Part shown: piece by piece, positions 61,716 through 64,000 of the stretch
Numbering within the stretch: position 1 is the stretch's first letter
How the letters are laid out: each line of letters opens with the position of its first letter
NCBI GenBank assembly: GCA_947631625.1
Contig: CANRMA010000003.1
Location: 141,896-205,895, forward strand
Reading direction: 5' to 3'
DNA from: an uncultured Lachnospiraceae bacterium
Lineage (GTDB): Bacteria > Bacillota > Clostridia > Lachnospirales > Lachnospiraceae
Length of the DNA: 64,000 nucleotides
The notes under the pieces: model-generated
The model's database searches: none
Told to the model about the DNA's origin: nothing
Seen by the model: the letters and a program-made list of their open reading frames with translations, nothing else
Translations under genes and position numbers: made by a program

Positions 61716-62687
61716 ATTTTGCATAAAGATCTGCTCTTCGTTAATTACAGGATAACGGATAAGCCTATCTTCATCAAGGTTCTCCTTGTGCATATCAACC
61801 GCATTTATCCTGTGGTTCGTATAAGTTGTATAGTAAAAAATTCCCTTATCGACATTGCAGCAGGAAGTATAGATCGTAAGCTTCAAGTCTCCGTTCGTGG
61901 TTATGCAGCAGCCTCTCTGCTGTTCAACCGAGCCTAAAATATGGAAAAACTGATTGACGCTCTCAGCCTCAGAATCACCCGAAACCGCATTCATCTTGGT
62001 AAAAGTAACCCTGACAAACCGGGACTGGGAAGAAAGATCCCCCGGCAGTCCGATCGCGCCCATTCCCATACTGTACGTATTTAGCGGAAGTTTGTCGGAA
62101 AAACAGTTCTCAGGCTGCTTGGGCGATAAACTCATATAATTGTTCAGATTAAACATCTGCTCAGGAAAAGTCGGATTGTTGGTAAGAACCCCTGCCGGAT
62201 TATCATATATCTTAAGACCGTCCTTTACAGACTCTACCGTTATCGCTTCGTTTCTATCCGCTATTATCCAATGAAGCTGCGCTAAAGGAAGATTATCCTT
62301 GAACGGTATTTTGATAAGATTTATACGCCCAAGCAATTCCTTTGCTTCTTTTACGCTTGAACACTGACCCAATATCCATGGAATAAACTCATACTGCGTT
62401 ATGTTGTCGCCGTCGGTTTCCTTTTCCGAATAATACGCGTTTCCGACAAAGTTAAGTCCCGCCATGCCAAGCCCCTTTTCATTGACCGCATCATAATACA
62501 ACGGATAATCGTCCATTACGGTCGCAACGCCTATCATAGCATAATGAGACTTAATATCCTCCTTTTTCCTGAAATGAAAAGGATAGTTTCTTGGCGTCAC
62601 CACGATTTCCTCCACGTATGAACAGGTGTTGTCCAAGGTTCTCCCGAAATAAAAATCTTTGGTTAAGTAAGTTGCTGCCGTACACAT
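61713..62687 (-). CDS. bsh: Choloylglycine hydrolase-family protein, probable bile salt hydrolase
   Basis: Hydrolyses the amide between glycine or taurine and bile acids. The 324-residue product starts MCTAATYLTKDFYFGRTLDNT: Cys2 (the nucleophile, exposed after Met removal), Arg16 and Asp19 match the catalytic set. The conserved asparagines lie in GLNFVGNAYY and VLTNNPTFPEQM, and Arg in LPGDLSSQSRFVRVTF. Full length for Ntn-hydrolases of this class and without signal peptide, as usual. AGGAGG before the ATG and a strong promoter (62754-62782). A penicillin V acylase is an alternative; GLPGDLSSxSRF favours bile salts. Confidence 0.88.
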   Translation of the reverse strand: MCTAATYLTKDFYFGRTLDNTCSYVEEIVVTPRNYPFHFRKKEDIKSHYAMIGVATVMDDYPLYYDAVNEKGLGMAGLNFVGNAYYSEKETDGDNITQYEFIPWILGQCSSVKEAKELLGRINLIKIPFKDNLPLAQLHWIIADRNEAITVESVKDGLKIYDNPAGVLTNNPTFPEQMFNLNNYMSLSPKQPENCFSDKLPLNTYSMGMGAIGLPGDLSSQSRFVRVTFTKMNAVSGDSEAESVNQFFHILGSVEQQRGCCITTNGDLKLTIYTSCCNVDKGIFYYTTYTNHRINAVDMHKENLDEDRLIRYPVINEEQIFMQN

Positions 62688-62753
62688 ATTGTTTTCCTCC
62701 TATGCTCTTAAAATTTTATATAAACTTTCTGATATTTTATACCGTTCTGTTTA

Positions 62754-62782
62754 ATCTTATCACGAGGAATATAAACTTTCAA
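62754..62782 (-). promoter_or_regulatory. Promoter of bile salt hydrolase gene
   Basis: TTGAAA (62777-62782), 17-base spacer, TAAGAT (62754-62759) on the minus strand, ~67 bases before the start codon. Confidence 0.65.
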
Positions 62783-62798
62783 TATAACATTTCCATAA

Positions 62799-62853
62799 AG
62801 AAAAAGCCACTGCTCCATGGATGTGCGCGGTTCACATCTATTTAGCAATGACC
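62799..62853 (-). terminator. Terminator of the Rpn-type gene
   Basis: Two-part stem: AGCCACTGCT with AGCAATGACC (G-U pairs) and inner GATGTG / CACATC, followed on the minus strand by TTTTT. Confidence 0.55.
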
Positions 62854-62861
62854 CTTTATTT

Positions 62862-63851
62862 TTAACTAAGTTTCTTCTTGGCATTTTGATATTTTTCAAC
62901 GCTTATTCCAAGACTTTCACAGGCTTTACGTAAATCCAGATTAAGATTTTCCATTAAGGCATTTACATTTCTGATAAGAGTTTCTGCGCTGCCTTTTTCC
63001 CGCCCGGATCTTTCGCCCTTCTTTATGCCTCTTTTCATGCCTGCTGCTATTCCTTTATCCATTCCTTCTTCTATGCCCTCGGTCTTCCCGCGCTCAATTC
63101 CCATTTCGTAAATGTTCATACTGACGTCCTCCCATTCTTCCGATTGCCTGACATCTTCCACTATCCTGTCCAGATCAAGTATGCGTTTATCACCAACTGC
63201 TATGTCCGGATTGGTTATCGTGGTGTTTTTCATGTACTGTAACAGGCTCACAAGCTCAGGTCTTCCGTTCTTACTGCTCATATTTAAAAATATCTTCTTC
63301 GTTCCATCGTCAAGCGGCAGATCAGGCACTTCTTCGCATCTCTCGCTGAATGTATATCTTGCAAGGTCTTTTCCGAAAATGTCGTCCTGCGTTATAAATA
63401 TTATCACTGTTGAGGGTAGATTTTTATAGCGTGTCTTCCTTCCGGATTTTAGGATCGGGGTATCAAGCATTCCCTGATAAAAGCGTGAACGCTTGCGGAT
63501 ATCGTCCGAACCGGCATCATTTTGCATTTCCATATCGAACTGACGTTCTTTCACATCCCGCGCCCAGGCATCCAGGCGGATAGCACGCTTTCCGGATTTA
63601 TTTAGTATGACCTGCTCTACTTTGACTTCTTTTAGTTTTAAGCTGTTTTCATCAAGTATTATGCTAAGTACGTCTTCGTATGCGGCTTTTACTTTCATTA
63701 CTGATAAAAACAGGGCAAAATCACTTAGGTTGGTATGCGTGAGTTCTGTTATGTTATTTAGTGTTTCCGGGTTTGTTTCTGAACCCTCTTTTCTTTCGCT
63801 GTCTTTAATATTTTCTTTATTTTTTATCTTATCTGTTTCATTCTTATGCAT
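62862..63851 (-). CDS. Rpn-family PD-(D/E)XK nuclease / transposase-like protein
   Basis: A ~329-residue protein of the Rpn/DUF4351-like group. After a charged N terminus come LSDFALFLSVMKVKAAYEDVLSIILDENSLKLKEVKVEQVILNKSGKRAIRLDAWARDVKERQFDMEMQNDAG with the nuclease residues (LDAWA...FDMEMQ, a D...E-x-Q variant of D...E-x-K), RSRFYQGMLDTPILKSG, VIIFITQDDIFGKDLARYTF, and a Lys/Gly/Glu-rich repeat MGIERGKTEGIEEGMDKGIAAGMKRGIKKGERSGREKG. Rpn proteins promote recA-independent recombination and some act in phage defence. Start ATG 63851 behind GAGAGGG; earlier in-frame starts lack a ribosome site. Appears intact, unlike the remnant at 1248. Confidence 0.88.
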   Translation of the reverse strand: MHKNETDKIKNKENIKDSERKEGSETNPETLNNITELTHTNLSDFALFLSVMKVKAAYEDVLSIILDENSLKLKEVKVEQVILNKSGKRAIRLDAWARDVKERQFDMEMQNDAGSDDIRKRSRFYQGMLDTPILKSGRKTRYKNLPSTVIIFITQDDIFGKDLARYTFSERCEEVPDLPLDDGTKKIFLNMSSKNGRPELVSLLQYMKNTTITNPDIAVGDKRILDLDRIVEDVRQSEEWEDVSMNIYEMGIERGKTEGIEEGMDKGIAAGMKRGIKKGERSGREKGSAETLIRNVNALMENLNLDLRKACESLGISVEKYQNAKKKLS

Positions 63852-63909
63852 TACTGCCCTCTCTTTCATAAACAAATCAAAAGTATTATGTCAGAGAGAA
63901 CTCTAATGC

Positions 63910-64000
63910 TTAGTCTCCGCCTCCTCCCTGCCATATTATGTTGTAAGCAAGGAGTTTTCCAGAGATATTTCTGTTTGAGACAGCTTCATATGGTATCTTT
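63910..64000 (-). CDS. C-terminal end of an unrecognised gene, cut by right edge
   Basis: An open frame from the window edge reads KIPYEAVSNRNISGKLLAYN... and ends IIWQGGGGD with a TAA stop at 63910-63912. The composition is protein-like, but 29 residues are too few to name a family. It could also be chance. Confidence 0.35.
   Translation of the reverse strand, partial: KIPYEAVSNRNISGKLLAYNIIWQGGGGD

Noticed and set aside
62708..62899. 63-codon minus-strand frame overlapping the start region of the bile salt hydrolase message
   Set aside because: It runs through the Rpn terminator and the hydrolase promoter; no ribosome site.

Overview
The window looks like a chromosome segment of a gut Clostridia bacterium, probably Lachnospiraceae. 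This is inferred from moderately low GC, strong AGGAGG-type ribosome binding sites, TTGACA/TATAAT-like promoters with 17-base spacers, and gene content: uronate catabolism, a bile salt hydrolase, Rpn/PD-(D/E)XK proteins, the paired SAM-linked DNA-repair genes, PadR/HAAS/DUF4097 operon, AsnA and the P-II protein. I see no rRNA, tRNA, CRISPR array, prophage or intact transposase.

Layout. 1-8.8 kb is a uronic-acid catabolic region: uxaB (cut by the left edge), uxaC, kduI, an RpiB/LacAB-type isomerase that may be a second unsaturated-uronate isomerase, eda and two kdgK-type kinases. 8.9-29.5 kb is mixed: an Sfp-type transferase, a Suv3-like RNA helicase, YitT, a HExxH lipoprotein, an ECF sigma factor with a membrane beta-propeller partner, a PadR-HAAS-DUF4097-PspC envelope operon, an SH3b-SGNH lipoprotein, an amylase-ABC exporter pair, a nuclease-helicase fusion, a His-less HPr, and a radical-SAM DNA-repair pair whose promoter sits between two LexA-box-like palindromes. 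29.6-41.6 kb holds a hybrid histidine kinase, carB without carA, tandem repeats, MATE, a MNT/HEPN pair, a decayed methyltransferase, asnA and a lipase-like protein. 41.6-47.8 kb is gltBD with a leader hairpin.

48.1-60.8 kb is the most striking gene block: one strand carrying a LuxR-type regulator, a P-II protein without the usual T-loop tyrosine, a PotABCD-type ABC importer, two ornithine cyclodeaminase-family proteins, a four-part FAD/Fe-S amino-acid (opine, proline or sarcosine-like) dehydrogenase and an iron alcohol dehydrogenase. It is laid out like an opine or cyclic-imino-acid catabolic island. 60.8-64 kb carries a CPBP protease, a bile salt hydrolase, an intact Rpn-family nuclease and the end of an unrecognised gene.

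Threaded through the window is a family of about 208-bp interspersed palindromic repeats (terminal inverted repeats about TAGGYRATTGCGAAAY, flanked by 8-11 bp direct repeats), with three full copies, several shorter derivatives and single ends. Two full copies lie inside the 48-60 kb gene block, and repeat ends form the stop codons of two genes. All calls are from reading sequence; no database search was possible.
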